From NCBI GenBank assembly GCA_045537555.1, contig JAZSPR010000146.1, positions 112,883-176,882 on the forward strand: a stretch of 64,000 nt of DNA. The letters are read 5' to 3'. The stretch's first letter is position 1. Each line of letters starts with the position of its first letter. The notes beneath the pieces are model-generated. The model was not told the origin of the DNA, did no database searches, and saw only the letters and a list, made by a program, of their open reading frames with translations. Source of the stretch: UBA1081 sp045537555. Lineage in GTDB: Bacteria > Bacillota > Clostridia > Oscillospirales > Acutalibacteraceae. The translations under genes and the position numbers were made by a program. Of this stretch, positions 8,317 to 16,491 are shown one piece after another.

Positions 8317-9032
8317 TTAATTAGCTTGGCTTTTTAACAGGCTTGCCTGACCACTCTCAATATCTTGTTCCATACGGAATAAAGCGTATAATTTTAATGC
8401 TTCATCGAGGTTATATACGGTCTCAAGCTCGTATTTTGATGCAAGACGGTTTTTAATGAGAGTATACATTCTTAATTCAAGTTCCGAAAACCTGCTTAAA
8501 TCGAACTCTCCCCATTTGTTGTACTCGGAGCCACCTTCTGCATAACATCTTGCAGGTTTCCATATTGGGCTACGAGTTTCTTGAAAAAACCCCCATAATT
8601 AACCTTAATTACCTCAAAGCAAAGAACAAACATATCTTGAACTTCACTACAAAATACTTCATTTGCAAGGTCCATATCCATTCTTTTTACAAGATTTTGT
8701 GTGCAAGGACCTTCAACAGAAATGTTGTCACTGTTTATCAAGAGCTTTTTCATTAATCTCTCAATCTTATCACCGGAAAGACTCGAAAAGGCGTTAGCAA
8801 AAGACGGAAGAGCTTCGTCTATATCCATATCCATAATATTAGGATTATCTGAGTTTTCTGTAGTAACTGCATTTGTGTCAGGCTTTCCGATAAGCCCGGA
8901 AATGCCACTTAACATGGGTCCGATTAAAGCCACTAGCTCACCACTGATATTTGCTGCCACAAAAGCAGGAAAAGGTCTTATAAAAAACCTGTGTTCGCCT
9001 ATTGTCTTTTCTATAACATCCATTTGTTTCAT
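8317..9032 (-). CDS. Tail assembly chaperone, -1 frameshift product
   Basis: A second frame is open past the stop of the chaperone gene. Slipping back one base at the G-GGT-TTT heptamer (8586-8592) joins residues 1-148 to an extension that ends at TAA 8317 (about 238 residues in all). The extension ends with LDEALKLYALFRMEQDIE then SGQASLLKSQAN and has no start codon or ribosome site of its own. This is the gpG/gpGT arrangement conserved in tailed phages: two overlapping chaperones before the tape measure gene. The shift site was found by reading both frames; efficiency is unknown. Confidence 0.75.
8496..9032 (-). CDS. Tail assembly chaperone, zero-frame product
   Basis: A 178-residue protein between the tail tube and tape measure genes, where tailed phages place the chaperone that coats the tape measure during tail assembly. 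ATG 9032 has GGGG eight bases upstream. The sequence is alpha-helical in character, with IGEHRFFIRPFPAFVAANIS at the start and DIDEALPSFANAFSSLSG in the middle. It ends in a short PSTTNGESSI tail. A slippery heptamer late in the gene gives the longer -1 product described separately. Confidence 0.75.
   Translation of the reverse strand: MKQMDVIEKTIGEHRFFIRPFPAFVAANISGELVALIGPMLSGISGLIGKPDTNAVTTENSDNPNIMDMDIDEALPSFANAFSSLSGDKIERLMKKLLINSDNISVEGPCTQNLVKRMDMDLANEVFCSEVQDMFVLCFEVIKVNYGGFFKKLVAQYGNLQDVMQKVAPSTTNGESSI
8583..8594 (-). other. Programmed -1 frameshift (slippery) site
   Basis: Reading leftward the sequence is GGGGGTTTTTTC, with zero-frame codons GGG GGT TTT TTC. The heptamer G GGT TTT lets both tRNAs re-pair after a -1 slip (GGG, TTT). 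The -1 frame is open from here to 8317. Confidence 0.75.
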
Positions 9033-9062
9033 ATTTTTTTCCCCTTATACAAAAATTTAAGT

Positions 9063-9095
9063 AAAAGCGACTAAGCAAATAGCCAAGTCGCTTTT
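9063..9095 (-). terminator. Hairpin between tail tube and chaperone genes
   Basis: Arms AAAAGCGACT (9063-9072) and AGTCGCTTTT (9086-9095) form a 10-bp stem. Reading leftward only a weak T-rich stretch follows, so it is probably a partial terminator that lowers chaperone relative to tube expression. Confidence 0.6.
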
Positions 9096-9104
9096 TAATT
9101 TGAT

Positions 9105-9515
9105 TTATTCAGTAAGTTCTCCTGCACCCGTATGGATTTCCCATTCACGGTTACCGGCTTCTTTGCCAAAACCACGAGATGCAGGTTTTATTGTCCACGC
9201 TTGGTCAGCACTGAAGACCAAACCGCCTTTAAGGTCTTTTACGAGAATCGGAAACATTCCTGTTCCATCTTTACGGTCTTTCTGATGCTGATTCTGAAGA
9301 TATACATTTGTAGCAGATGTCTGAAGTAAAGATATCTTTACAATATATGTATCATCAGGGCTGAGGCTTCTTACTATTTCACCATCGCAGCCGACTTTCT
9401 TTGTTACACCATCACCATTAGGGTCAATGGTTACAAAGGAGTCGTCAGCGTATCCCGAAACAATATGAGTGCCGAATGTAATTACAACTTCTTTGGGATT
9501 ATAAGTTTTAATCAT
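9105..9515 (-). CDS. Tail tube protein (DUF3277-like)
   Basis: A 136-residue protein directly downstream of the sheath gene, the position of the major tail tube subunit in contractile phages. It starts MIKTYNPKEVVITFGTHIVS and has the IDPNGDGVTKKVGCDGEIVR segment and FPILVKDLKGG block characteristic of this phage structural family. AAGGAG lies ten bases before the ATG. The strong hairpin after the stop fits a highly expressed gene. Confidence 0.85.
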   Translation of the reverse strand: MIKTYNPKEVVITFGTHIVSGYADDSFVTIDPNGDGVTKKVGCDGEIVRSLSPDDTYIVKISLLQTSATNVYLQNQHQKDRKDGTGMFPILVKDLKGGLVFSADQAWTIKPASRGFGKEAGNREWEIHTGAGELTE

Positions 9516-9533
9516 TTAATATCGACTCCTTTT

Positions 9534-10658
9534 TTATATTCCGTGCGAAAGTGTGCCGCTGATGTCCGCAACATGTATTGCACCGGCAAGTCTCGCTTTG
9601 AATTTAAGACCATTAATTCTTCTTGTTGATTTTTCCGTTGCTGTAAGGCTTGATGCCAACGGAACGATTGTTTTGTATGCAGGAATTACATTTCCGTCAT
9701 TATCATACTCTTCCTGTGCAATGCCACCTTTAGACTGTCCTGCTTTAAGAGAAGCAAGCATCTGATTTTCATACATTGCAATACCTGCATCGCTAAATGG
9801 AATTTTGGCATTTTCAATAACTGCATTGACAACACGAACCTGCATATCATTTTTGAGCCAATCTCGGAATCTGATAATATCCGCCCATTCATCACCGAGA
9901 ACAGTTCCACCCATTGTGATGTTTTTTCCGCCAACGGTTATGAAATAGTTGAGCTTCAGCTTCTCAAGTGTCTTCATTTCATCAGTAGTGAGCACTGAGG
10001 GTCTGATACCTGAGAGAGCTTTATATGCTGCTGTTTCAGTACCTGACTCATAACTGAGCCATTTTACGGCTGCTGCAACATTGATATACTTGTTTGCTTC
10101 AGGGATATCTTCTTCTGCCTGATTTGTATTCTCACGACCGTAAATGCCGAAAGTTCTCAGATAATTACCTGTTACTGTAGGTTCTTCTGCTTCATCCTCG
10201 CCTTTGTTGAAAACACCGAGCTCAGTATAGAAACAAAGTTTTTCCTGAGTTTCTACATAAGCCGCAATTTCATCGTATTCAGTTTCGTCAATGCCAACAG
10301 GACAAACGACATACCATCCTGATGTGGCAGATGCTCTTTTGACAGCATTAACAGCTTTTTCACTTTCACCTTCAATAATTTGAACAGGTGCAATATAAAT
10401 ATCGCTCGGTTCAGGTGTCTGACCGAAAGCAATCTGTGCTGCTATGCCTATGGGGTCTGCAGAACCTTCTGTAATTGACCAACCTGCATCAACAACCTTA
10501 TCGATGTCATCATATACACCTACCTGTGCAGGTGCTGTTGCAGGAGCGACATTGGGAAGAGGACCAACAATGAGAATCTTGTCAAAGCTTGCATTGTCAA
10601 CAATTCTCGGTGAAATGTCAATATCCACAGTCGCAATCATATCGTAATTTGCACTCAT
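9534..10658 (-). CDS. Tail sheath protein (DUF3383 family)
   Basis: A 374-residue protein with the DUF3383 sheath pattern: an N-terminal MIATVDIDISPRIVDNASFD, then a domain with PSDIYIAPVQI, and the C-terminal half with LNYFITVGGKNITMGGTV and INGLKFKARLAGAIHVADIS. Its presence shows the phage has a contractile tail. Start ATG 10658 follows an AAGGAGG. The gene lies between the tail terminator and tail tube genes, as in other myoviruses, and looks intact. Confidence 0.92.
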   Translation of the reverse strand: MSANYDMIATVDIDISPRIVDNASFDKILIVGPLPNVAPATAPAQVGVYDDIDKVVDAGWSITEGSADPIGIAAQIAFGQTPEPSDIYIAPVQIIEGESEKAVNAVKRASATSGWYVVCPVGIDETEYDEIAAYVETQEKLCFYTELGVFNKGEDEAEEPTVTGNYLRTFGIYGRENTNQAEEDIPEANKYINVAAAVKWLSYESGTETAAYKALSGIRPSVLTTDEMKTLEKLKLNYFITVGGKNITMGGTVLGDEWADIIRFRDWLKNDMQVRVVNAVIENAKIPFSDAGIAMYENQMLASLKAGQSKGGIAQEEYDNDGNVIPAYKTIVPLASSLTATEKSTRRINGLKFKARLAGAIHVADISGTLSHGI

Positions 10659-10682
10659 TACATTTTTCCTCCTTGAAAAATA

Positions 10683-11189
10683 TTAAATCGGTTCAGGGAA
10701 ATACTCAGCCTTTTCACCGACTGTTTTTTGCGTAAAATATAAATTTACAATCAGCCTTGAACGAAACTCGTATGTCGTATCATTTACAATTCCCGTCAAG
10801 TCCTGAACATCACCCTCAATAACAAGGCTTACATCATTACGGTTACACCATAATGTTACATATTGAGAGTTTAAGAAATTTGCAAACAGCAGCATTTCAT
10901 CGACTGCTGTGTTATCTTGCCCGATTTCAACACCTTCATCATAAACGGGTTTTCCGTTTGTGAATAAATCTATCGTCAATTGGATTCGAGACAAATAATA
11001 ACCTTCAGTGCCATTTGCACCATACACTTCGTTTTCAGACCTGTGTCTTCGCACATTTCCGGGCAATATGGTGACAAGCGGTATGTTCGGCTTTGTCGTC
11101 CTGCTCTGCTTTGCGAATATGACAAGACTGTCAACAAAATGTTCTTTTGCAAGCAAGCGGAATTTTTCTTTTACAGTTGAAATATTCAT
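10683..11189 (-). CDS. Tail terminator/neck protein (gp12-like)
   Basis: A 168-residue protein immediately upstream of the sheath. It has the neck-terminator pattern: an NVRRHRSENEVYGANG segment early, a central LTIDLFTNGKP strand and a C-terminal TTYEFRSRLIVNLYFTQ. Such proteins cap the tail tube and join it to the head. AAAGGTG precedes the ATG. Assignment comes from sequence pattern and position together. Confidence 0.75.
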   Translation of the reverse strand: MNISTVKEKFRLLAKEHFVDSLVIFAKQSRTTKPNIPLVTILPGNVRRHRSENEVYGANGTEGYYLSRIQLTIDLFTNGKPVYDEGVEIGQDNTAVDEMLLFANFLNSQYVTLWCNRNDVSLVIEGDVQDLTGIVNDTTYEFRSRLIVNLYFTQKTVGEKAEYFPEPI

Positions 11190-11201
11190 ATTTCTTCACC
11201 T

Positions 11202-11582
11202 TTAATCGGGAGGGTCAGCTATGTCATTTTTTCGTGAACCATCAGTTGGCACTTTTATAAAAACATAGTTATAATGCGAAAGCATTGTGTGGTCAAAAAG
11301 CTGAGAAGAAATGCATTCATACCAAGAACCATGATACCAAACCAAATCTCCTTTTAGGTTTGAGTCTGCATCAGCTGCAATAAGCTTGCAATTTCCATGT
11401 CCTTCGATTCTTTTTACAGTCCTCTCACCTTCGGGGTTCGCTGAAACAGAATCAGAACCTGAAGGATGCAAATGGATGCAAACAGTTGTATCTGTGTGAC
11501 CGGCTGTAAGATATCCTTTGACCTCTTTTTGTTCATCAAATCTTCTGAGCCTGTATTTCTTGTTAAAGATGCTAATATTCAT
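11202..11582 (-). CDS. Head-tail joining region protein, unknown function
   Basis: A 126-residue protein in the connector block between the gp10-like and tail terminator genes. It begins MNISIFNKKYRLRRFDEQKE and has a DLVWYHGSWYECISSQLF segment near residue 80. I do not recognise the family; by position a head-completion or neck protein is likely. A GAGG lies upstream of the ATG. Confidence 0.6.
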   Translation of the reverse strand: MNISIFNKKYRLRRFDEQKEVKGYLTAGHTDTTVCIHLHPSGSDSVSANPEGERTVKRIEGHGNCKLIAADADSNLKGDLVWYHGSWYECISSQLFDHTMLSHYNYVFIKVPTDGSRKNDIADPPD

Positions 11583-11585
11583 TGT

Positions 11586-12044
11586 TTATTTCCTCACTCT
11601 TACAACAAAGTTTACCGATTCTCTCATATGACTTGAATCAATAAGCGGTTGTTCCGAACCTTTTTTTGCAATTGTACTTTCTGCGTTTGGTGCAAAATCA
11701 CCATCTACAATTTCCTGTTGTATAAGACCTTTGCAAAAAACACCGAGAATATCCAACGCTTTTTCGGCAGTTCCGCCTGATGCAAGAGTTTTGTTTACTT
11801 CATCACAGGCTTTCTGAAGCTCTGACTGATGATTTTCAAAACTCTGCCGCATAAACGGTCGAGCAGGAGTGTCTGAGGAGCCGAGCTCATTGTATGCTGC
11901 AATTTCTGCAACATCTGCACCCGTGTCTTCATATATGCTCTCCCCGGCTTGAAATCCAACACAAACCTCCAATTTTTCGAGCAGTCGCAGTTGTTTCATA
12001 AACTTTTTGCCTTCGGGTGTTAAATCTGAAATTTCAATAGCCAT
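11586..12044 (-). CDS. HK97 gp10-like / minor head-tail protein
   Basis: A 152-residue protein. ATG 12044 (MAIEISDLTPEG) is preferred, with AGGGGAG eight bases upstream, over an upstream in-frame start. It has a VCVGFQAGESIYEDTGADVA segment followed by AAYNELGSSDTPARPFMRQS, the signature of gp10/gpG-like head-tail connector proteins. It lies between the DUF4054-like gene and the 126-residue joining protein. Role in head-tail joining is from the family and position. Confidence 0.8.
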   Translation of the reverse strand: MAIEISDLTPEGKKFMKQLRLLEKLEVCVGFQAGESIYEDTGADVAEIAAYNELGSSDTPARPFMRQSFENHQSELQKACDEVNKTLASGGTAEKALDILGVFCKGLIQQEIVDGDFAPNAESTIAKKGSEQPLIDSSHMRESVNFVVRVRK

Positions 12045-12046
12045 AA

Positions 12047-12433
12047 TCAAATCTCCCCTGCACAATGGATAGGAACAACAACCAAACGACGAAGTGATAA
12101 GTACTGCACACCGTATGTTGTTAAACCAAGTTCTGCATCTTTTGCAAGAACAGAGCTTGCATTTGCTCCAAAGCTGACACTACTGCCTCCTTCGGAAACA
12201 CTTCCGACTGTAAGTCCTATGCCGACTGTTGCAAGACCGTCAAGAGGAATATCACCTTCACCGGACATTTTAAGCTTGTGACATACAAGCAAAGCAACAG
12301 CTTGTTCATATAACTTACCAAATTGTTTTTTACTTACCATTGGTCGGACAATTTCTATCCATTTAGCAAGAATATCATCACTGATTTTATTAAATTCAGC
12401 ACCGATGAGTCGTATGATTTCGATTGCTTGCAT
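12047..12433 (-). CDS. DUF4054-like head-tail connector
   Basis: A 128-residue protein with FGKLYEQAVALLVCHKLKM (about residues 38-56) and a C-terminal AELGLTTYGVQYLSLRRLVV block, the layout of DUF4054 proteins that sit between major capsid and tail genes. AAGGAG precedes the ATG. Its stop is just inside the gene that follows, suggesting coupled translation. It probably forms part of the connector. Confidence 0.75.
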   Translation of the reverse strand: MQAIEIIRLIGAEFNKISDDILAKWIEIVRPMVSKKQFGKLYEQAVALLVCHKLKMSGEGDIPLDGLATVGIGLTVGSVSEGGSSVSFGANASSVLAKDAELGLTTYGVQYLSLRRLVVVPIHCAGEI

Positions 12434-12450
12434 TGAGTTTTCACTCCTTA

Positions 12451-12744
12451 TTAAGCTTTTGTGTCTCCCTTTTTAGCAGCTTCTTCAGCAGCTTTCTTTG
12501 CAGCCTCTTCTGCTGCCTTTTTCTTTGCTTCTTCTGCCTTCATTGCAGCTTCTTCAGCAGCTTTCTTTGCAGCCTCTTCTGCTGCTTTCTTTGCAAGTTC
12601 TTCGCTGTTGTCAATTTTGAGATGACCTGCTTTTATAATAGCTTTGATGCCGGGAGTGAGTTCATCCACATCTGTACTTTTGTCGGGGAGCAGAATTTTT
12701 GTGCCGATGTTAATTACTTTTGAACTGATATTTACGAGTTTCAT
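12451..12744 (-). CDS. Ala/Lys/Glu-rich coiled-coil phage protein
   Basis: A 97-residue protein in two parts. Residues 1-45 resemble the short beta-rich proteins next to capsid genes (LVNISSKVINIGTKILLPDK). Residues ~48-92 are repeats of KKAAEEAAKK-type units, predicted to be a continuous charged helix or coiled coil. A GGAGG lies eight bases before the ATG. The gene is just after the terminator that follows the major capsid gene. Function is unknown; an internal head or connector protein is possible. Confidence 0.7.
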   Translation of the reverse strand: MKLVNISSKVINIGTKILLPDKSTDVDELTPGIKAIIKAGHLKIDNSEELAKKAAEEAAKKAAEEAAMKAEEAKKKAAEEAAKKAAEEAAKKGDTKA

Positions 12745-12781
12745 TACAATAACCTCCGTATTTTTTGTGATTGATAATGAT

Positions 12782-12810
12782 AAAAAAGAGAGGCTACCAA
12801 AAATAGCCTC
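12782..12810 (-). terminator. Terminator after the major capsid gene
   Basis: Perfect 7-bp arms GAGGCTA (12790-12796) and TAGCCTC (12804-12810); reading leftward a TCTTTTTT run follows. It would cut most transcription after the major capsid gene and let a fraction continue into connector and tail genes. Confidence 0.85.
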
Positions 12811-12828
12811 CCGTTTTTGTGTTTTTTC

Positions 12829-13872
12829 TTATGATTCAGATACGCCGACTGCAATCATTGCAGAGAGAGGATAGTAGACAATTACACCTGCTGTACGAGC
12901 TTCACAAGGTACGACTGTTTCAAGGTTCTTAACCTGAACAGGATACTGATTGTAAGGCATGGGATTTTCGAGAGAAAGCTTTCTCTTATCCTTTGTGAAC
13001 AGGAAAGCAACGCCTGAACCACCATTGGTTGCAGCGTAGGGATTTGTGTCAACTGAGTCAGCATCAAGTTCAGCAGCTGATACAATTTCCTTGATGTAAG
13101 GACTGTTATCAAGAAGGAACTTGAGGATTGTAACTGCAGTATCGGGAATACGCTTTGTGCTGATATGCATATATACATCAGCAGGAACGCAGAGTGTATC
13201 AGGTCTTTCAACATTCTTTGTGATACGGGAAACAGCCTTTGCCATTCCGTTGATATCGTCAAGAATTTCGTCTGCTGTCTTCTTGAGCCAAGAAGTAGCA
13301 CCGGATTCTTCACCTGCTTCGATTGTGTAGAGGGGAATGTTCTGACCCGTTGAGAGAACACCCATAAGACCTGACTTCTCATCACCTGCCCATGCAATCT
13401 TGTTTGTTGCTGAGTCGATAGCGTAACGAGCAGCTTCTGCCTTTCTTGCATCAAGAGACTTTCCTGCAAGACGGGATGCTCTCATTTCCTGTGCTGAATA
13501 GCCGTAGCTTGAACCGAGTGACTTGATTTTTGCATAGCTCGGTTTACCGTCAACATCTGCACGGGGCAGGTCTGTTGAATAGTTATCGATGATTTTTGCG
13601 ATACCAACCTTATCATAGGTGTAGTATGTAATTGTTTCTGCACCTTCATCTGCATCTGAGCTTGAGGGGAAGAGCGTAAGGGCAGTAAGTTCAGGATACT
13701 CAACATCATAAGACTGAGCCTTTACATAGTCGAGTTCACGAGCGAAAAATACAGATGCCTCTTCAGCACTGTCAAAACGAGTACCTTCTGATGCCATAAC
13801 AACAGCGGCAATGCCGGAATCACGAATAGCTTTTGCTTCACTGCGGTCATAATGAGTATGTTTCTTTGACAT
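12829..13872 (-). CDS. Major capsid protein (DUF2184 family)
   Basis: A 347-residue protein with the DUF2184 major capsid pattern: MASEGTRFDSAEEASVFFAR early, then ARELDYVKAQSYDVEYPELT, YSAQEMRASRLAGKSLDARK in the centre, and a C-terminal half with LCVPADVYMHISTKRI and NLETVVPCEARTAGVIVYYP. It comes right after the cement protein and scaffold genes and is followed by a strong terminator, as expected for the most abundant virion protein. GGAAGG precedes the ATG. No N-terminal prosequence is obvious. Confidence 0.92.
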   Translation of the reverse strand: MSKKHTHYDRSEAKAIRDSGIAAVVMASEGTRFDSAEEASVFFARELDYVKAQSYDVEYPELTALTLFPSSSDADEGAETITYYTYDKVGIAKIIDNYSTDLPRADVDGKPSYAKIKSLGSSYGYSAQEMRASRLAGKSLDARKAEAARYAIDSATNKIAWAGDEKSGLMGVLSTGQNIPLYTIEAGEESGATSWLKKTADEILDDINGMAKAVSRITKNVERPDTLCVPADVYMHISTKRIPDTAVTILKFLLDNSPYIKEIVSAAELDADSVDTNPYAATNGGSGVAFLFTKDKRKLSLENPMPYNQYPVQVKNLETVVPCEARTAGVIVYYPLSAMIAVGVSES

Positions 13873-13891
13873 TTCAGTTTACCTTCCTTTC

Positions 13892-14389
13892 TTATACCTG
13901 AGCCTGATTGAAAAGCTCAGCCTGTGCAATATTTGCAGCAGCATCGATGCCACTGATAAAACGACCCTTAACAGCGATTGCTGTGTCTGCAGCCGCATTT
14001 GTGAAACAACCTGCTTCATCACCGTCTGTGATAAGGTAAAGTGCTTCACCGTGTGCAGGAGTTACACCTTCAGCAACACGAACATAGATGCGACCATAAC
14101 GCATTACGCCGATTGCTGCTCCCTTGCGGACATTTATTCTGCCCTCCATATCGTACTCTGTTGTACGGTTGTTAACTGTTACACCTTCAAAATCAGCAGC
14201 AGTTGCGTCTGCTGTGGGAAGTGCTACATTTGTGCCGGGAGTTGTACCTTTCACGACACCAACACCGAATTTCATTGCACCGCTGTCTTCCTCGTTAAGG
14301 AATGTATCGATAGCATAAGGTGCTAAATCAACGATGCCACCTGCAGCACCAATTGATGCTGAAAAAGAATATCTTGTCTGTGCACTCAT
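13892..14389 (-). CDS. Structural cement/decoration protein
   Basis: A 165-residue protein between scaffold and major capsid genes. It has the phage cement protein pattern: YSFSASIGAAGGIVDLAPYA near the N-terminus, DFEGVTVNNRTTEYDMEGR in the middle, and VMRYGRIYVRVAEGVTPAHG followed by ALYLITDG. Such proteins bind the outside of the capsid lattice and stabilise it. GGAGG is nine bases before ATG 14389. Confidence 0.85.
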   Translation of the reverse strand: MSAQTRYSFSASIGAAGGIVDLAPYAIDTFLNEEDSGAMKFGVGVVKGTTPGTNVALPTADATAADFEGVTVNNRTTEYDMEGRINVRKGAAIGVMRYGRIYVRVAEGVTPAHGEALYLITDGDEAGCFTNAAADTAIAVKGRFISGIDAAANIAQAELFNQAQV

Positions 14390-14409
14390 TTCAAATTTCC
14401 TCCTTTTAA

Positions 14410-15348
14410 TTATTTCTGATGACGGTCAATCATACGCTGACGAGCTGATGCTGCTGAATTCTTCGCAGTTTTTGTTGATGTGCGAGAATCGTTATTGAAC
14501 ATCTGCTTTTTCTGATATGAAGTGTCTTTCTTGCCCTGTTTCTTGATTTCATCAACTGCACAATCGTATGCAGCGTTGATATATGTTTCGCTCTTGCCGT
14601 CAAGACGAAGACCGGGACGAACCGCTTTGATAACCTTCTTCTTTGCTGCAAGAATGTCAAGGTTTTCAAGACCGTCCATGTTAAGTGTACGACCTACCAT
14701 ACCGAGCTGAATTCTTGTACGAACAATTCGGTCAACGGAGTCTGCGTTCATTTCCCCCTTGGGTGCAGGAATCTTTGTGTCAACAGGAGTTTCTTCCTCT
14801 TCTTCATCGAGATTTTCTGTTGACTCTTCTTCCTCATCCTCCGCAACTTCTTCTGTCTCTTCACCTTCGTCGGTGTTTTCTGTTGTAACAGATTCTTCTG
14901 TTTCTTCTTCACCTTCGTCAGTTGCCGTTGCTTCGGTTTTGACTGTTTCTTCTGTTTCAGTCTTTGTTTCCTCTGCTTCATCAAAAGCCTTTTCAGCAAG
15001 AAGCGTGTCGATAATATCGAAAAGAATGTCGATATCTTCGTCCTGATTTGCAATAACACCGATAGCCTCTTCTGTGGTTTCAGGGTCGCCTTCTGCATCA
15101 CGACGGTCTCTGCGGTCTTTTACGAGCTGAACTTTTTCTTCAACAGTTCCTGCTTCAGTAACCTCACCGTTGTCAACAGTTGTTGTATCAGTTGTTTCTG
15201 CAACAACTTCTTCAACAGTTTCCTCGTCTACCTTTGCTGCAGCACGGTTTGCACGACGAGCTTTGTACTCTTCGATTGCCTTTGCGAGTTCTTCCTGACT
15301 GAGAACACCATCGGCACGACGAGCAGTTTTCTTTGTTTTTTTGCTCAT
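14410..15348 (-). CDS. Nested scaffold protein (internal start)
   Basis: An ATG at 15348, in frame at codon 188 of the protease gene, has an AAAGGAGG Shine-Dalgarno ten bases upstream, better than that of many genes here. Starting there gives a 312-residue protein, MSKKTKKTARR..., comprising only the acidic scaffold and basic C-terminus. This copies the lambda C/Nu3 design in which protease-scaffold and scaffold are made from one gene. Evidence is the internal ribosome site; the product has not been seen. Confidence 0.6.
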   Translation of the reverse strand: MSKKTKKTARRADGVLSQEELAKAIEEYKARRANRAAAKVDEETVEEVVAETTDTTTVDNGEVTEAGTVEEKVQLVKDRRDRRDAEGDPETTEEAIGVIANQDEDIDILFDIIDTLLAEKAFDEAEETKTETEETVKTEATATDEGEEETEESVTTENTDEGEETEEVAEDEEEESTENLDEEEEETPVDTKIPAPKGEMNADSVDRIVRTRIQLGMVGRTLNMDGLENLDILAAKKKVIKAVRPGLRLDGKSETYINAAYDCAVDEIKKQGKKDTSYQKKQMFNNDSRTSTKTAKNSAASARQRMIDRHQK

Positions 15349-15909
15349 TGTTGATTTTCCTCCTTTGAGAATCTTATTATCACGACTGTCTATATTCAGT
15401 CGTGCTGTTTCACCTGCCCGGGCCTCTCGAACCAAAGCTAAGTGATTTATACGGATGTTACGCTGAATTGCATCATAAGGCTGCCCTTCCCATACACCGG
15501 GTGTTTCATCAAGGTCGAGATTGTAGCCAAGAGAAAGTTCTTTCAATCCACAATCCTTCATTTCGTCGGTGTCGTGAATTATTATTTCAGCACGAACATC
15601 ATTTCCACTTCGATACCCTTCGCTTAAAATCGTACCAATCTGTTCCTGATGAACATTGTCCTTGGTGATAAGACCTGCATCGTGGGTGATGATTACAGGC
15701 TTGCCCTTGTATGTAGCAAGGCTTTCGGGTGCGAAGACTTCTTCGGGGAGTCGAAGCTCCCTTCTGACAGAGCCGTCAGAATTCATATACTCGAAGATAC
15801 CTGTTGTAGTCAGGATAGGTCTATCACTCAGGTATCCTTCGGGAGTGAAATGCGTCTGTTTCAGCGGAACGCTGTCAAGACGAATCACACGAGATAATTT
15901 AGGCGTCAA
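14410..15909 (-). CDS. Prohead protease (DUF2213) fused to acidic scaffold
   Basis: A 499-residue protein with TTG start at 15909 behind GGAGG. Residues ~1-185 are the DUF2213 prohead protease-like domain (ESLATYKGKPVIITHDAGLI, KELSLGYNLDLDETPGVWEG, IRINHLALVREARAGETARL). Residues ~190-380 are a long, very acidic, low-complexity stretch typical of scaffolding cores. The C-terminal ~110 residues are basic and include RIVRTRIQLGMVGRTLNMDG. The protease would process the prohead and itself. A nested start within the gene gives the scaffold alone, as in lambda C/Nu3. Confidence 0.88.
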   Translation of the reverse strand: MTPKLSRVIRLDSVPLKQTHFTPEGYLSDRPILTTTGIFEYMNSDGSVRRELRLPEEVFAPESLATYKGKPVIITHDAGLITKDNVHQEQIGTILSEGYRSGNDVRAEIIIHDTDEMKDCGLKELSLGYNLDLDETPGVWEGQPYDAIQRNIRINHLALVREARAGETARLNIDSRDNKILKGGKSTMSKKTKKTARRADGVLSQEELAKAIEEYKARRANRAAAKVDEETVEEVVAETTDTTTVDNGEVTEAGTVEEKVQLVKDRRDRRDAEGDPETTEEAIGVIANQDEDIDILFDIIDTLLAEKAFDEAEETKTETEETVKTEATATDEGEEETEESVTTENTDEGEETEEVAEDEEEESTENLDEEEEETPVDTKIPAPKGEMNADSVDRIVRTRIQLGMVGRTLNMDGLENLDILAAKKKVIKAVRPGLRLDGKSETYINAAYDCAVDEIKKQGKKDTSYQKKQMFNNDSRTSTKTAKNSAASARQRMIDRHQK

Positions 15910-15949
15910 TGTGACGCACCTCCTTCCGGAGCAGTTAATAATGATGCGG

Positions 15950-16258
15950 TCATGTTTTTACCACATCTGTTGTGCAGTCGGTTTTATCACCGAGATTATC
16001 GGTAAGTTCACCTTCTGCAAAAACACTTCCCTCTCCCTCATCTTCATTTATATAAGGGATAACAAGGTTAGTTAACGAAAGCATTAACAGTTGAATATGT
16101 TCAAGTTCATCGAGCCTCTGACTATCAAGCAGAGCAACAAGCTCGGGGTCTATGTCTGAACTGATATTTTCAAATGAATTGCTTAACGCAACGATTCTGT
16201 CTGCAGCCATTTTTATGTGTCCGCAGATGTCACAAATTTTTAATGTATTATCAAGCAC
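15950..16258 (-). CDS. Small phage protein, unknown function
   Basis: A 102-residue protein starting at GTG 16258 with AAAGGAG nine bases upstream. It has a CDICGHIKMAADRIVALSNS stretch near the start and a hydrophobic helix LDELEHIQLLMLSLTNLVIP in the middle, then an acidic tail. I do not recognise it. It lies between the head morphogenesis block and the protease gene. Confidence 0.65.
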   Translation of the reverse strand: MLDNTLKICDICGHIKMAADRIVALSNSFENISSDIDPELVALLDSQRLDELEHIQLLMLSLTNLVIPYINEDEGEGSVFAEGELTDNLGDKTDCTTDVVKT

Positions 16259-16335
16259 AGCCGTTTTCTCCTTTACAATTTTTTTGGATGTCGTTTTTTA
16301 CATTCAAACACATTTAATACACAACACTTCCGAAC

Positions 16336-16491
16336 TTAACCTTCGGAGGACATTACGGGAATACTTGTCGTTTCATTAACAATTTTTATTGAGTCAGTTG
16401 AAATGACAATATAGTCATAAGGACAACAATTCTTGTTAAGGAACTCTACGATAGGTTTGCACAAAGCTTCCAATTCTTCGTTTCTTTCCAT
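16336..16491 (-). CDS. Small conserved phage protein
   Basis: A 51-residue protein, MERNEELEALCKPIVEFLNK..., with a near-perfect GGAGGTGAT site before ATG 16491. The pattern of an N-terminal helix, then CCPYDYIVISTDSIKIV, is familiar from small proteins in many Clostridia phages; function unknown. Confidence 0.75.
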   Translation of the reverse strand: MERNEELEALCKPIVEFLNKNCCPYDYIVISTDSIKIVNETTSIPVMSSEG

